The position numbers were made by a program, and so were the translations under genes. From contig BCJC01000006.1 of assembly GCA_001600175.1 (NCBI GenBank), forward strand, positions 124,001 to 188,000: a stretch of DNA of 64,000 bases, given 5' to 3'. Positions 46,261 through 55,780 of the stretch are shown piece by piece. The notes beneath the pieces are model-generated. The model did no database searches and had not been told where the DNA came from. It saw only the letters and a list, made by a program, of their open reading frames with translations. Source of the DNA: Erythrobasidium yunnanense. Lineage: Eukaryota > Basidiomycota > Cystobasidiomycetes > Erythrobasidiales > Erythrobasidiaceae. Each line of letters opens with the position of its first letter. Position 1 is the first letter of the stretch.

Positions 46261-47727
46261 TTATTCTCTCTTCTTGTAATGCACCTCACCGCAGTCCTTC
46301 AGTCTCCCCGCCGCCTGTTCCGCCGTCAGGTCTCTCTGCGTCTCTCCGTAAATTTCGAATCCGACAATGTGTTTCCTAACACTAGCGCTTCTCAGTAGCG
46401 GTGGGGAGAAGGAGAAGTGAAGCTGGGCAGAAGAGGCGTAGGTCGTGTCGTTCAGAGTCGGGGTCTGGTAGATGCCCATGCTGTATGGGAAGGAGCATTG
46501 GAAGACTGTGAGCAAGCCAACGAGTCAGTGATGAGCGGTTATAAAGAAGGGGCCAAACGCACGATTATCGTATCTGCACGTCATTTTCCGCAATACGCTC
46601 GCAAGGTCTGCCTTCTCTTCCTCTTTCAGTTCAGTGACATTTCCGATCCTTCTTTTATTCGGACAGATGATGACCTCAAAAGGCCAGAGTGCCCAATACG
46701 GCACAAGAGCCACGAAGTGTTCTGAATTGAGTACCATCCGAGCTGACTTGCTCTTGATCTCCGTCTGTGCGTAGTCGAGTAGGAGGCAGGATGAACTGGA
46801 TGAGGAGGAAGTGTAGGCTTGTTGAGAGGAAAGAACTTTGAACGCCTCGGTCGGGATGTAGGATAGAGACCAGGCTTGGCCGTGCGGATGAGGATTGGAA
46901 CACCCCATCATGCTGCCTTTGTTCTCGAAGCTGTACCCACGGGTCAGACGTGTCGAGGATCTAGATGTGCAGGGAGGAAAGGCTCACATCTGGATGTATT
47001 TGATCCAAGGCAAAGAAGTGGATATATCCGTATACAGATCTTGCCTGCACGAGAGACACATGCGGTTCAGCGCCCAGTTCAACAAAAGAAGCTGGTTGGT
47101 TTCGCTCACCAAGCAGAGATGACGCTCAGCATCTCATCCTGGTTCAGCTGGGCCATCGTCAAGTCGTGTCTTGGGGAGAAGCAGATGACATAGCATTTCC
47201 CTCTTGCTGGTTCTGCCTTGTACAAACTTGCTATTGACTTGTTCGCCTCAACATCTGCTCCTTCTGGACTCAGATTCGCTGGGAAATCGACTTCCTCCTG
47301 TCGCACAGCTGCATAGTCGTTCTAGAACACTTCAATCAGTTTATGGTGCTCATGCTATTGGAGGATTGGAAATAGACTGACTTCGAAGCGGAAAGTAGAC
47401 TCGTACTTTGGGTTGACATCTTCTCCTGCGCGCTTATTTCCAGGGCATAGGTAGCATTTGGGATCATACTCGGGCAGTTTTGTATGGTCAGGCTCTTCCG
47501 TCTGGCCTTGCCATGGTCGCTTTGTGCGGTGAGCTGTAAAGAGCGTCAGGATGGAGGTGGGAGTAAGTTCGAGGATTGTTAGCCATGCAACATACGAGAA
47601 CACAGGACCCATTCCTGCTTGAGCGGGTCTGCATAAAGAGTTAGCTCTTTCTTTCGCGTTTTTCTTTCTGGCTTTCGCTCTCACTCCATCGCCTGTGACT
47701 GTGCTCGGAAGGATCAAAGGATTGCAT
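46261..47727 (-). CDS. GAL7: Galactose-1-phosphate uridylyltransferase
   Basis: About six exons. Exon 1, MQSFDPSEHSHRRW, joins NPLKQEWVLCS and then HRTKRPWQGQTEEP. Family blocks are YDPKCYLCPGNKRAGEDVNP (zinc-site Cys pair), YVICFSPRHDLTMAQL, MFENKGSMMGCSNPHPHGQA (HPHGQ, with the His that carries the UMP intermediate), HFVALVPYWALWPFEVIICP and YSMGIYQTPT. The end is FEIYGETQRDLTAEQAAGRL. A Ser-rich insertion (about 7 Ser) follows HGQA..QQAY. This Leloir enzyme converts galactose-1-P plus UDP-glucose to glucose-1-P plus UDP-galactose in the cytosol. It is divergent from GAL1 across 171 nt. Confidence 0.95.
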
Positions 47728-47898
47728 AACACTCTTGTGAAAGGCTTAAGGGAAAGTGTTAAGCAGATTGTTAGGAGTTCAACCTGTCGTAAACCGTCCG
47801 CCTTGAATTCACCACGTGCTGCCTTTGACGTCTTTGAAGTCTTTTTCTTTCGCTTTTCAAGGGCTGACCTTTACAGGATCTTGACAAGACTGCAAAGC
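47728..47898. promoter_or_regulatory. Divergent GAL7-GAL1 promoter with CACGTG
   Basis: Only 171 nt separate the two start codons. A perfect CACGTG palindrome (E-box for bHLH factors) lies at about 47813-47818, near the middle. No Gal4-type CGG-N11-CCG is seen. A pyrimidine-rich run (TTTTTCTTTCGCTTTTC) precedes the GAL1 start. The arrangement implies co-induction, possibly through a bHLH factor rather than Gal4, which is inference. Confidence 0.55.
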
Positions 47899-50013
47899 AT
47901 GGACAAGCCTATCACCACGTTCAACGAGCTCCCCGAAAAGCCGCGACTCCAGCATATTCTGGCAGCTTTCGAGAAGAAGTACGGCAAAAAGGCGCAGTAT
48001 GTAGCAAGAGCGCCGGGAAGGGTGTGTCATCGCGATCTGTTTGATGACGGTAGGTTCTGGCGCTGACTGCGATGCCATCAGGTCAGTATTATCGGAGGTG
48101 AGGAGCCTACGATGACAGCCGGGAAGAATCTGGTATTGACAGCTGCTTTTCGCGGTCGCCAGAGCATATCGACTATGCAGGTGAGTTCGCAGTGGTCCAT
48201 GATCAATGTATGTTACTGACTGTCCTGCCAGGCCTCAGCGTCATGCCAGCTGCTATCGACAGAGACGTTCTTATGGCCTGTCATGCAAGCGCGAGCTCCT
48301 CTCCCTCCTCTTCCTCAAGGATAACGATATCCAATGTCAATGATGCCAAATTCCCTGCTGAAGAGGTCAACTTTCAACCTGGAAAAGAAGGCCCGGTATT
48401 GGATGCAAAGGCTCATAGCTGGGTCAACTACTTCAAGGTTATAATCGATCCATATGTAGTATTGTTCTGAATGCTCACATTAGTATGCAGGCAGGCTTGA
48501 AAGGCGCTCTGGGCCACCTTTCGGAAGAGCGCTGTTCCAAAGCTATCAATCTGGAGATAATGGTAGATGGCAATGTGCCGCCAGTAGGTCTACTCACTTA
48601 TCTTCGTACTCATAAAAACACGCTGAGCAAGTATATGCAGGGCGGCGGACTGTCATCTAGCGCAGCGATGGTCGTCTCTTCCGCTATCGCTTCTCTACAA
48701 GCATATGGCGCTACAAAAGAGACCACACAAGGCCAGCTCGCCGAGATCGCCATCGAGAGTGGTGCGTCCGATCCCGTTCCCTTCATCCTTCCGCCCTCTC
48801 CCTTCTGACCTTACTCTATCCTTCTCTTAGAACGGCTCGTCGGCGTCTCGAGTGGAGGCATGGACCAGTCCGCCAGTATATTCAGCAAGCCCAACTATCT
48901 GCTAAACGTAGGCTTTGTGCCGAAACTGGTCTCTACGCTCGTTCCCTTTCCGGATGGAGAACCGTCGCTTTCGTATGTCATTGCGAATTCTCTGATCACG
49001 TCAGAGAAGGCCAAGACTGCTAAATACCATTACAATCTACGAGTAGGCTTGTTCTGCATTCTTCTGATTGAAGATAAGATGGGCTGAACATGCGTACTTC
49101 TGCCTTGCCAGGTCGTCGAGATGCGAGTCGCAGCCGTGATACTAGCTTCCTATCTAAACCTCGACATGCCCATGGATCTCCCGACTCCTAAACACGTCAT
49201 GGACGCTCACTTCGCCTCTACTCCCACACACACAGTCAGCACATTCTTGATCGAGCGCAGTAGAAGGCTAGGAATGATGCTTGCGCTTGTGGAAGATGTG
49301 TTTGGAGATAAGAAAGAGGGCGAAACTTGGAAGGAAGTATATGCGCACCTGGGAGGGATCAGCAAGAAGGAGTTCAAGGACAGATTCCACCCGACTTTCG
49401 AGATCGAGGCGGATAGATTGCAATTATACAAGCGGATAAAACATGCTGTAGGCCCGTTCTCTCTCATTCCTCCTTCTGAATCACTGCTAATCTGCTATGC
49501 GACGATAGTACTCGGAAGCTCGACGAGTCTACCAATACCGCGGCCTGCTCGAGAATGCAGAATACGGTCGGGCAGACCCTGCACTGGGCGAGAAACTGGG
49601 CGACCTGATGAATGACAGTCAGACGTCTTGCAAAGACTTGTATGGCTGCTCGTGTCCGGAACTGGACGAGCTCTGTGAACTTGCGAGAAAGGCAGGGAGC
49701 TTGGGTAGCAGGTGCGTCGCTGTGTTTCGGCTGCAGCATGCATGGTTATAACTCTGATATCTGCTTCTTCAACCAGGTTGACTGGCGCAGGGTTCGGAGG
49801 GTGTTCTGTAGGCTGTTTGAATGGTTCGAAGCAGGCACGGCTGATTGCGATATTCAGGTCCATCTGGTACCCAAAGAGCTGGAAAGCAATCTCATCGAGA
49901 CACTGCGGAAAGACTACTACGCCAAACGCTTTCCAAACCTTACGGAGGAAGAACTGCAAGAAGCCATTTTCTCAACGAGGCCGGAGGAGGGCGCTTGTTT
50001 GTATATTGTGTAG
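47899..50013 (+). CDS. GAL1: Galactokinase
   Basis: Many exons, start MDKPITTFNELPEKPRLQHI. GHMP-kinase marks are YVARAPGR, then VSIIG, then EHIDYAG (galactose-binding motif, encoded mainly by an 18-nt micro-exon at 48163-48180) and LSVMPAAIDRDVLMACHASA. The ATP loop GGGLSSSAAMVVSSAIASLQ begins a new exon after NVPP. SERLVGVSSGGMDQSASIFS and NSLITSEKAKTAKYHYNLRV follow, then the C-terminal LTGAGFGGCS joined to VHLVPKELESN and TRPEEGACLYIV. It phosphorylates galactose at C1 in the first Leloir step. Length of about 510 residues and the extra YHLV-less loop are like fungal Gal1/Gal3. It is divergent from GAL7, and both encode consecutive pathway steps. Confidence 0.95.
48163..48180 (+). other. 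GAL1: 18-nt micro-exon of GAL1
   Basis: The upstream exon ends ..ATTATCGGAG before GTGAGG. The sequence AGCATATCGACTATGCAG is preceded by GCCAG and followed by GTGAGT. The next exon starts GCCTCAGCGTC after TGCCAG. Joining them gives G-E-H-I-D-Y-A-G-L-S-V, the invariant galactokinase sugar-binding motif. No other reading keeps the motif. Confidence 0.75.
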
Positions 50014-50039
50014 TTTGTTCGAATCTGCTGTTGGAAAGA

Positions 50040-50320
50040 CTTTTCAGCTGAATCTGCAGAAATGGGTGTTCAGTCAGTCTATCAAAGGCCGCTATCGCGG
50101 CGGTAGCCGTTTGTTCATGCTGAAAAGTGAACGATTTCTGGCTGATCAATGCTGGCATCGACTATAGCGGCCTATTCCAACCAAGCTGAAAGCTGTTTCT
50201 GCAGGTTCAGTGGAAATTGTCCATAAGCAGCATCAACAAGCGGTTACCGCCGCGATAGCATCCTTTGGATATGCTGAAAGCGTTTGTGCGGATTCAGTAG
50301 AAATCGCCAGAACTAACATA
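50040..50320. repeat. Long imperfect inverted repeat (foldback) downstream of GAL1
   Basis: The left arm, about 50078-50120, reads CAAAGG..GCTATCGCGGCGGTA.CCG.TTGTT.ATGCTG. The right arm, about 50228-50275, is its reverse complement (CAACAAGCGGTTACCGCCGCGATAGCATCCTTTGG) with few mismatches. Weaker inverted similarity extends outward to about 50045 and 50310 (CTGAATCTGCAGAAA against TTTGTGCGGATTCAG). The loop is about 110 nt and carries a third degenerate copy of the GCTGAAAGC..TCTGCAGGTTCAG unit. It sits between the convergent GAL1 and dehydroquinase-like genes. It could be a MITE-like foldback, a structured RNA or a bidirectional terminator. No target-site duplication was evident. Confidence 0.65.
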
Positions 50321-50331
50321 ATACAGCCCAT

Positions 50332-51195
50332 TCACTGCTTCTGCTCGTCTATCAATGCCTTCGCCTGCAAGAGAGCCATCTCATAACCTAGAGCACCGCA
50401 CCCAACGATAGTTCCGCTGCACAGAGGCGCAAGTATTGACTTGCGGAAGGACTCGGCAGCGAACCTGTTTCGAAGTAGGTGAATCAGTCGTACAGCTTGG
50501 ACGCTAGACTCCACAGCCAAACGTACATGTTTTTGACGTGTACTTCGATCCAAGGTGTTTTAGTCTGTAGTAGTGCATCGTATATCGCGTAAGAGTCTGT
50601 ACGTTCGTAATCAGCTAGGAGCTCATTGTATAGAGCTCGGTGAGGGTACAATGGCAGAGCCTGCACGGAAGATCTGTCAGTACTGAGTAGCGCAGTCCAC
50701 AGAATTTTCACCCACGCTCCTGGACTAAAGATGATAGCTCCATATTGTCTGTAGACACCTCTCGAATTAAGCCTTAGATACCCTAAGCTTCCTTTCCAAG
50801 CTACACAAACCTGGCAGCGTGAATATGGTTGATGAGGAAGCCTGGCGAGCATGGATAGACTTAGTAAAGATATCAGCAGATAGTAGAGATAGCAACCGTA
50901 CCTTCTACGTTCGATTGCGCAACTACTAGCTTGAGTCCTTTCGATTCTGCGAGCTTGGCCACGTTTTCCTCGATCTTCTGGATTGGCGTAAGAGACTCTG
51001 GAGAAGCGCCTTCTATCCTCTCGTTCATCATGTTATGGCCAGGGCCTGATAGATATAGCAGAGTCAGTAAGAAAGGCCGTCACGTGATGCTCTTGTCATG
51101 TACGCACCTCGAAGCAGCAAGACCGTATCCAGCTGCCGGGCGTTCTTGAAGCCATCTTCGGGCGAGACGATCTCCGATAGGCGCGTGAAACTCAT
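50332..51195 (-). CDS. Type II 3-dehydroquinase-like protein with altered active site
   Basis: About six exons, start MSFTRLSEIVSPEDGFKN. Type II fold landmarks are recognisable in order: LDTVLLLRGPGHNMMNERIE, ESLTPIQKIEENVAKLAESK, LVVAQSNVEG joined to FLINHIHAAR, QYGAIIFSPGA, YAIYDALLQTKTPWIEVHVK, then ESFRKSILAPLCSGTIVGCG and ALGYEMALLQAKAL. In known enzymes the first strand reads LLNGPNLN, the lid has R..YG, and the core has N-x-G-A-x-T-H. Here these are LLRGPGHN, ERIEGAS (no Tyr) and SPGA, followed by about 26 inserted residues with no TH. The later EVHV His and FR Arg remain. It may be a changed-function or inactive relative of the catabolic quinate-pathway enzyme (QUTE). Confidence 0.75.
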
Positions 51196-51630
51196 TCTGT
51201 GGATAGAAAGACAAGCTGTCGAGAAAGCAGCAACACCAAGGCGCACGGACGAAAGAGGCCGCTAATTGCCGGAGGTGTCGACACGGCTTTGTCAGGAAGA
51301 GGAGAGAGCGGCAGTAGTGAATAAAAGTATGCACAGATGAGAGGAGTACTGTCGGTGGTCAGCATCGCACAGGTCATCTTCTTCGTCTTGCTAGATGATG
51401 TCTCTTGCGATGCGAAGCAGAAAGCTTCGTATACCCAGGGAACGCAGTGCTGCGTTCTTCAATGTTGCTGTTACTGTTGAAAGTGACTGAAATTGTAACA
51501 TGAGGCATGGAATCGTCCAGCAAGCATCTCCTGGAAGAGGCCAGCTGATAGCCGGACTGGAGCTAGGAACTGCTGTCTCGCGTGTCGGTATGCTGCCCAG
51601 ATGTATGCATTACTAGTCCACTGAGCCTTC
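51196..51630. promoter_or_regulatory. Divergent promoter, dehydroquinase-like / Alba-domain gene
   Basis: This 435-nt gap separates two start codons. Minus-strand frames cross it (up to about 51377) but read as chance. No motif is assigned. Confidence 0.35.
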
Positions 51631-52722
51631 ATGAATAGATTGCTCGAGCCACGACAGAACGTCTTGACGCTTTGCGCACCGACCTACTCTATGGATTCAG
51701 ACTGGTCAGCTATCCGGATCACTTCTGGCTCCACGATCCAGACTGTAGTCGCGACGTCTCTTGCGCATCTGGCGAACCCAACCAGCGGGCCTCTGATTCT
51801 TCATACATTGCCAACGACATCGAGCTCGTCTCTTCAGAAATCCAGACATGCAGGGTTAGGGAAGCTCATCAGCATCGTCGAGATCATCAAGCGCGAGTTT
51901 GAGCAGCATCAGAAGGATGCACTGGCAGCTGCAAGTAGCGCGAAAGAAGGCGGCAGTCGAAACAAGGGCAAGAAACGGGCAGCAGATCAGCTAGACGAAG
52001 CAGCAACCAGTGCGGAACAAGAACAAGATAAAGAGAATGCTGGTGCTGAGAAGTCCCAGCTTCTGCGGCTGTATCAGTACAACGAACTCAGCTGCTTCGA
52101 GAGACTCGCGACAAACAACGCGCAAACTGGCAACGACGATAGTGCTTCAGACGATCCTGGTGACGATGGAGACGGAGATGCTGCAGATGGAAACCCAGGA
52201 CAGGCTGAAGGAGACATCACGGAAGCTCAGAAACGCTTGAACGATGCTATCGAGAATCAAGTCATTCGAGGGCGCAAGCGGTGAGCTGCATTGGATCTCC
52301 ATGATAGACCTATGCCTGACGTGATTTGTAGACCGCGAAAGAAGCATACGCCATGCTTGAAGATCACGCTCCACTCCACCCGTTTACCGGCTTATGAAGC
52401 CTATCTCACCTCGCAAAACAAAGAGTTCACTCTCCAACAACCACCTAAACCTTCTTCTTCGCGCAAGCGAAAGCGTCCCAGAAAAGCGAAAGGCCAGCAG
52501 GAGAAGGAGACCGCTATAGTGGAGAAGACAGGTGCAGAGGGTGAGGCCGTGCAAGGAGAGGCAGACGGAATGCTTGTGGACAGTCCCGCCGTGCAGACTA
52601 TCTTCACAGCGCTCGAAGGTGGAAACGGGCAGTCCGATTCACAAAAGACACAAAGCTCAGATATGGGCACGGTTGTGACTGCGCCTGAGCCTACTGGAAC
52701 TACTTCTACGGTGGTCGGTTAG
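51631..52722 (+). CDS. Alba-domain protein, RNase P/MRP subunit type (Rpp25/Pop6-like)
   Basis: Two exons. The Alba core begins SAIRITSGSTIQTVVATSLA and contains LGKLISIVEIIKREFEQHQK, equivalent to the A-x-x-K-A-V-x-x-A-E-x-x-K helix. A long inserted Lys- and Asp/Glu-rich segment (about residues 105-215, with KKRAADQLDEAA and DDPGDDGDGDA) interrupts the domain. The final strands appear as LLRLYQYNELSCFE and, after the intron, HTPCLKITLHSTRLPAYEAY. The tail (SSSRKRKRPRKAKGQQEKE) is strongly basic. Nuclear RNase P/MRP subunits Pop6/Rpp25 have this fold and basic tails. An alternative start is MDSDWSAIRIT, 20 codons in. The role in tRNA and rRNA processing is inferred from fold. Confidence 0.65.
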
Positions 52723-53002
52723 CGTATAATGCCAGGGCAGAAGGCCGGATGCGTTAGGTGATAATATGGGCCTAGAATTGCGATGCTTTGTGCTTGTTGT
52801 TATAGTATTATTTCGCTAGGCCAGCCGCGTGCGTTCGATCTAGCTAGTAACTACCTAAAGTTGAAGGCTAGATATATCCCATTGCTGCTACTGGAGAGGC
52901 CAGATCTACTGGACGCTTGAACTCTTGCCCTGTTCGCGATTTGACCTAGCCATTCTTAGGCTACGCCAGTACACGATGTTAATGCGATTTCGGTTGGCTG
53001 GT

Positions 53003-54140
53003 TTATCGGACCTTCTTAGCAGCAACCTTTCCTCCCGTCGTCGGGCCTGAGATCTTGAAAGCCTTCATGATCTGTGCATACGAGTCGAGCATGATCGCAA
53101 AGGGGATGAAGACCCAGAGAGCTAGCGAAGGTAAACAGTCAGATGGATCGCTACATATTGATTGACAAGTCTTACTGTTCATGAGCTAAAGAGAGTATCA
53201 AGCAGGTCAGCTCGATGGACATACTCATGCCGAGACGGACGCACGGCAAGATATACCCAGAGGTGAAGGAAATTGTCGGTGCGCAGATTTGGTGAGCCAG
53301 TCAGCCACTGTCGCAGGGATATTAGCGAGAATGCAGGAATAGGGTACAAGGCGGTCTCACTTCAGGGCAGAAGGTCATCCATCTTTTGCGATTGTCAGCT
53401 CATGTGCGATTCCAGTCTCGATCGACCTCACCCTCCATATAGTTCGCCTACAATCGAGGATCAGCTTGGATGAAGAAGAGCGGGTGTCTAGCTCAACACA
53501 CCAGTACTGAGGATCAAGAGCCAAGGGTGTCTAGCCATAGAGTTCTTGGAAACGAGGTATGCGATGTATAGAGATAGAGGTCCGCCTATGATTACAGTCA
53601 GAAGCTCGAGCGAGACGACTGTTGCATCGGCTTGTCCCCAGCGGACATCTGCTTTGGCGTATTCTCTCCCTGATGTGAACTGAATCAGTAGAAGGTTCTG
53701 TCGACAAGGCGCGAGCTCACATAGAGCAGCAGCCCAGTTTGTGCCGGTGAAGGCGGTCCGACCGAATGTGCTGCAGAGAGACCTTCTTCAGCTTGTACCA
53801 CAACATTATTCTGGTCAGTAAACGGACCTGGTCCATAGGAAAGCTCCTTCGAAGATGCTGGAATTCCAGAAAGGTCAGTTACAGCGGGGTGGAGACGCGC
53901 TTTGCGCAAGAACCATTCACAGGTGAATCAAGCCATCAAAGACCTGGCGAAGCAGTCAACATAGCTCGAATCATATGAAGAACCACTCACAAGCCAGACG
54001 AAGACTGCTTGGTCTGTCTTCCTCGTACGTTTCGGTAGCAGCGCCTTTCCAGCTTGATGCGCGACCGCTAGGAGCGCGACGACAGCCAGCAACGAGTAGA
54101 TCGTAACAGCGGTAATGATGGGATCGTCCTGCTTCGCCAT
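53003..54140 (-). CDS. EXPERA / emopamil-binding protein (sterol delta8-delta7 isomerase type)
   Basis: Several short exons. The protein starts MAKQDDPIITAVTIYSLLAV with a first hydrophobic span. It then reads KRTRKTDQAVFVWLV, GPFTDQ..QAEEGLSAAHSV, GRTAFTGTNWAAAL, WREYAKADVRWGQADATVVS, LELLTVIIGGPLSLYIAYLV, HPWLLILS, ELYGGWMTFCPEV and WVFIPFAIMLDSY, ending AAKKVR. The EYAKAD(V)RW and LELLTVIIGGPLSLYIAYLV segments, plus a four-TM layout, match the EXPERA domain of EBP. EBP-type enzymes isomerise the sterol B-ring double bond at the ER. Most studied fungi use the unrelated ERG2. Exon borders are approximate. Confidence 0.75.
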
Positions 54141-54825
54141 GGTGCTCTGTCTCTATGGTCGAATGGTCGTTCTCAGTGCGAAGGTGAGGAAACCAAGCTC
54201 AACGCTTGCGGATGCGTCGAGCTATGGAGCTATAGCCAGAACTTCGCACTCTGCAAGAATGGATACAACAGAACCCTACGTATGGACGTCTATAGTCAGG
54301 CTAGCATCAACCGCGACGGCTCGCGCGAATCTTTCTAGAACTCGGCTCGTACGGTTCCCATCAGACATCATACAAGACACTATCGATGCAGCCTACCTGG
54401 ATGTCTGCAGAGGCTTCGCAGATCGTCAGCACATCCACAGCGGAAGAGGTTGGCCTCTTTTTCCTCCTTTCCGTAATTCTCGTCGAGTCCCCTCCGCATC
54501 CTCAGCCTGACTTGCAAGGCAACAAACGCGCTCTTCTGACCTGCAGAGGCAGCAGAGGAAGACGTCCGGTCGGCAGGGACTGACTCCGATTCGCGTTGGG
54601 AAATTCGATTGATACAAGGGCGAGTACCAAGGATGCAAATGGCACTTCGCATCACCTTCACCTCCACTCACAAGGGATGTGGAGCGGGGTGCGGCAGGCC
54701 AGCTCACTGCAAATCGCCCTCAAAAAGCCATCTCCAGCATCCTGCGCTCTTTTTCTGTTCGAACCAAATGTCGACTCTACATCGAGCAAGCTCCAGTATA
54801 TATACGCGCGATCAGATAAATCAAA
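54141..54825. promoter_or_regulatory. Divergent region, EBP gene / first CSG-family gene, with TATA box
   Basis: This 685-nt gap separates a minus-strand start (54140) and the first gene of the small Cys-rich family (54826). A clear TATATATA element lies at about 54796-54803, some 25 nt before the plus-strand ATG, so the transcript may start very near the ATG or the ATG may be reached by a short leader. Open frames here have no coding character. Confidence 0.5.
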
Positions 54826-55155
54826 ATGCCTCTACCATCTCTACCGGATCGCCGCTGCGACCACAGCATCCCCAGCCGCAGCCGCGGCAGCAGGTCCTGC
54901 AGTGGTACTATGACATTCGACTCGGAAGCCATACAATACGTATGTCAGACCTACTCGACGGCCCATCGCTCAGCGGCTAAGCAAGCAGTGATGGATGCCT
55001 GTCAAGCACTGGGTCATATCAAGAGAAAGGATGACTACACCCAACAGGTGGGATCGCGACGTGGTCCTGGAGGCGATGTGCCTAGGTATGCGACCTTCCG
55101 CATGACCTCGTGTCAACACTGCGGCTACGAGTTCGAGAAGTGTCTAAGCGCCTAA
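54826..55155 (+). CDS. Small Cys-rich protein, CSG family member 1
   Basis: Intronless, 109 residues, start MPLPSLPDRRCDHSIPS. It contains the family motif CSGTMTF (Cys25), then Cys40, His47 and Cys59, and ends SCQHCGYEFEKCLSA with a C-x2-C pair. Spacings CSG-Cys to next Cys = 15 residues, and that Cys to the following Cys = 19 residues, equal those of the second member. The first Cys is 14 residues before CSG rather than 5. There is no signal peptide. Repeated Cys/His spacing suggests a small zinc-binding fold, which is inference. No known family is recognised. It is the first of three tandem genes on the same strand. Confidence 0.6.
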   Translation: MPLPSLPDRRCDHSIPSRSRGSRSCSGTMTFDSEAIQYVCQTYSTAHRSAAKQAVMDACQALGHIKRKDDYTQQVGSRRGPGGDVPRYATFRMTSCQHCGYEFEKCLSA

Positions 55156-55780
55156 ATACAAGTCTTCCGGCACAGTCCTTATCTTCGCTTCTGCAATCAA
55201 TAACCTCCCTAATAATCATGTTTGCGCTGCTGCGCTGGCCGCGCCTTGTCATTGTTACAGCTGGAGCATCTACATACTGATATGAAATCGCATATCTACT
55301 TTCACCATTTCAATGTTGCGGTATATAATGCTGAGTATAGTGCGTTCGACTGATTCCTTTCTCCCCACGTCGTTTTGTCATCACAACTGTAGACAGCTCG
55401 TTTACACGAATACGTACGTGGACTTCAACCCAAGGAGCATCATTTCGGCACCGCCTTGAAGCGCCTGCAACACGAGACTGATGCACGTTAACGCATCGTC
55501 CAGCAGCCTTCCTGAACGTTCTAAAGGGTCGGTACTGCTTCAACGATCAGACATGCGCGACCAATACGACAACTCGCAAGTTTCAAGCTACTCGTACTTT
55601 GTCATCTCCTATGCTGACTGATTATTTTCTAGCCTGCCCTTTCTTCAAACGGCGACCTTTGTCGACCATCATGGCGGTGGAGCGTTTCATTTCCAGATCG
55701 CCTGTCCTCCTCACTATTTGAACAAACTCCGGTGGCATCAGACGTGCGACGCCTTCAATCAACTCCACGCCCTTCCACGA
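55156..55780. other. Spacer between CSG-family genes 1 and 2
   Basis: This 625-nt spacer has short frames on both strands without family motifs or coding character. A TTG-initiated extension upstream of gene 2 (from 55718) reads through but lacks an ATG. Confidence 0.35.

Noticed and set aside
50010-50030. TTGTTCGAATCTG resembling a tRNA B-box
   Set aside because: No A-box at the right distance and no cloverleaf could be drawn.
55310-55543. Minus-strand frame between CSG genes 1 and 2
   Set aside because: No family motifs or coding signature. Likely chance.
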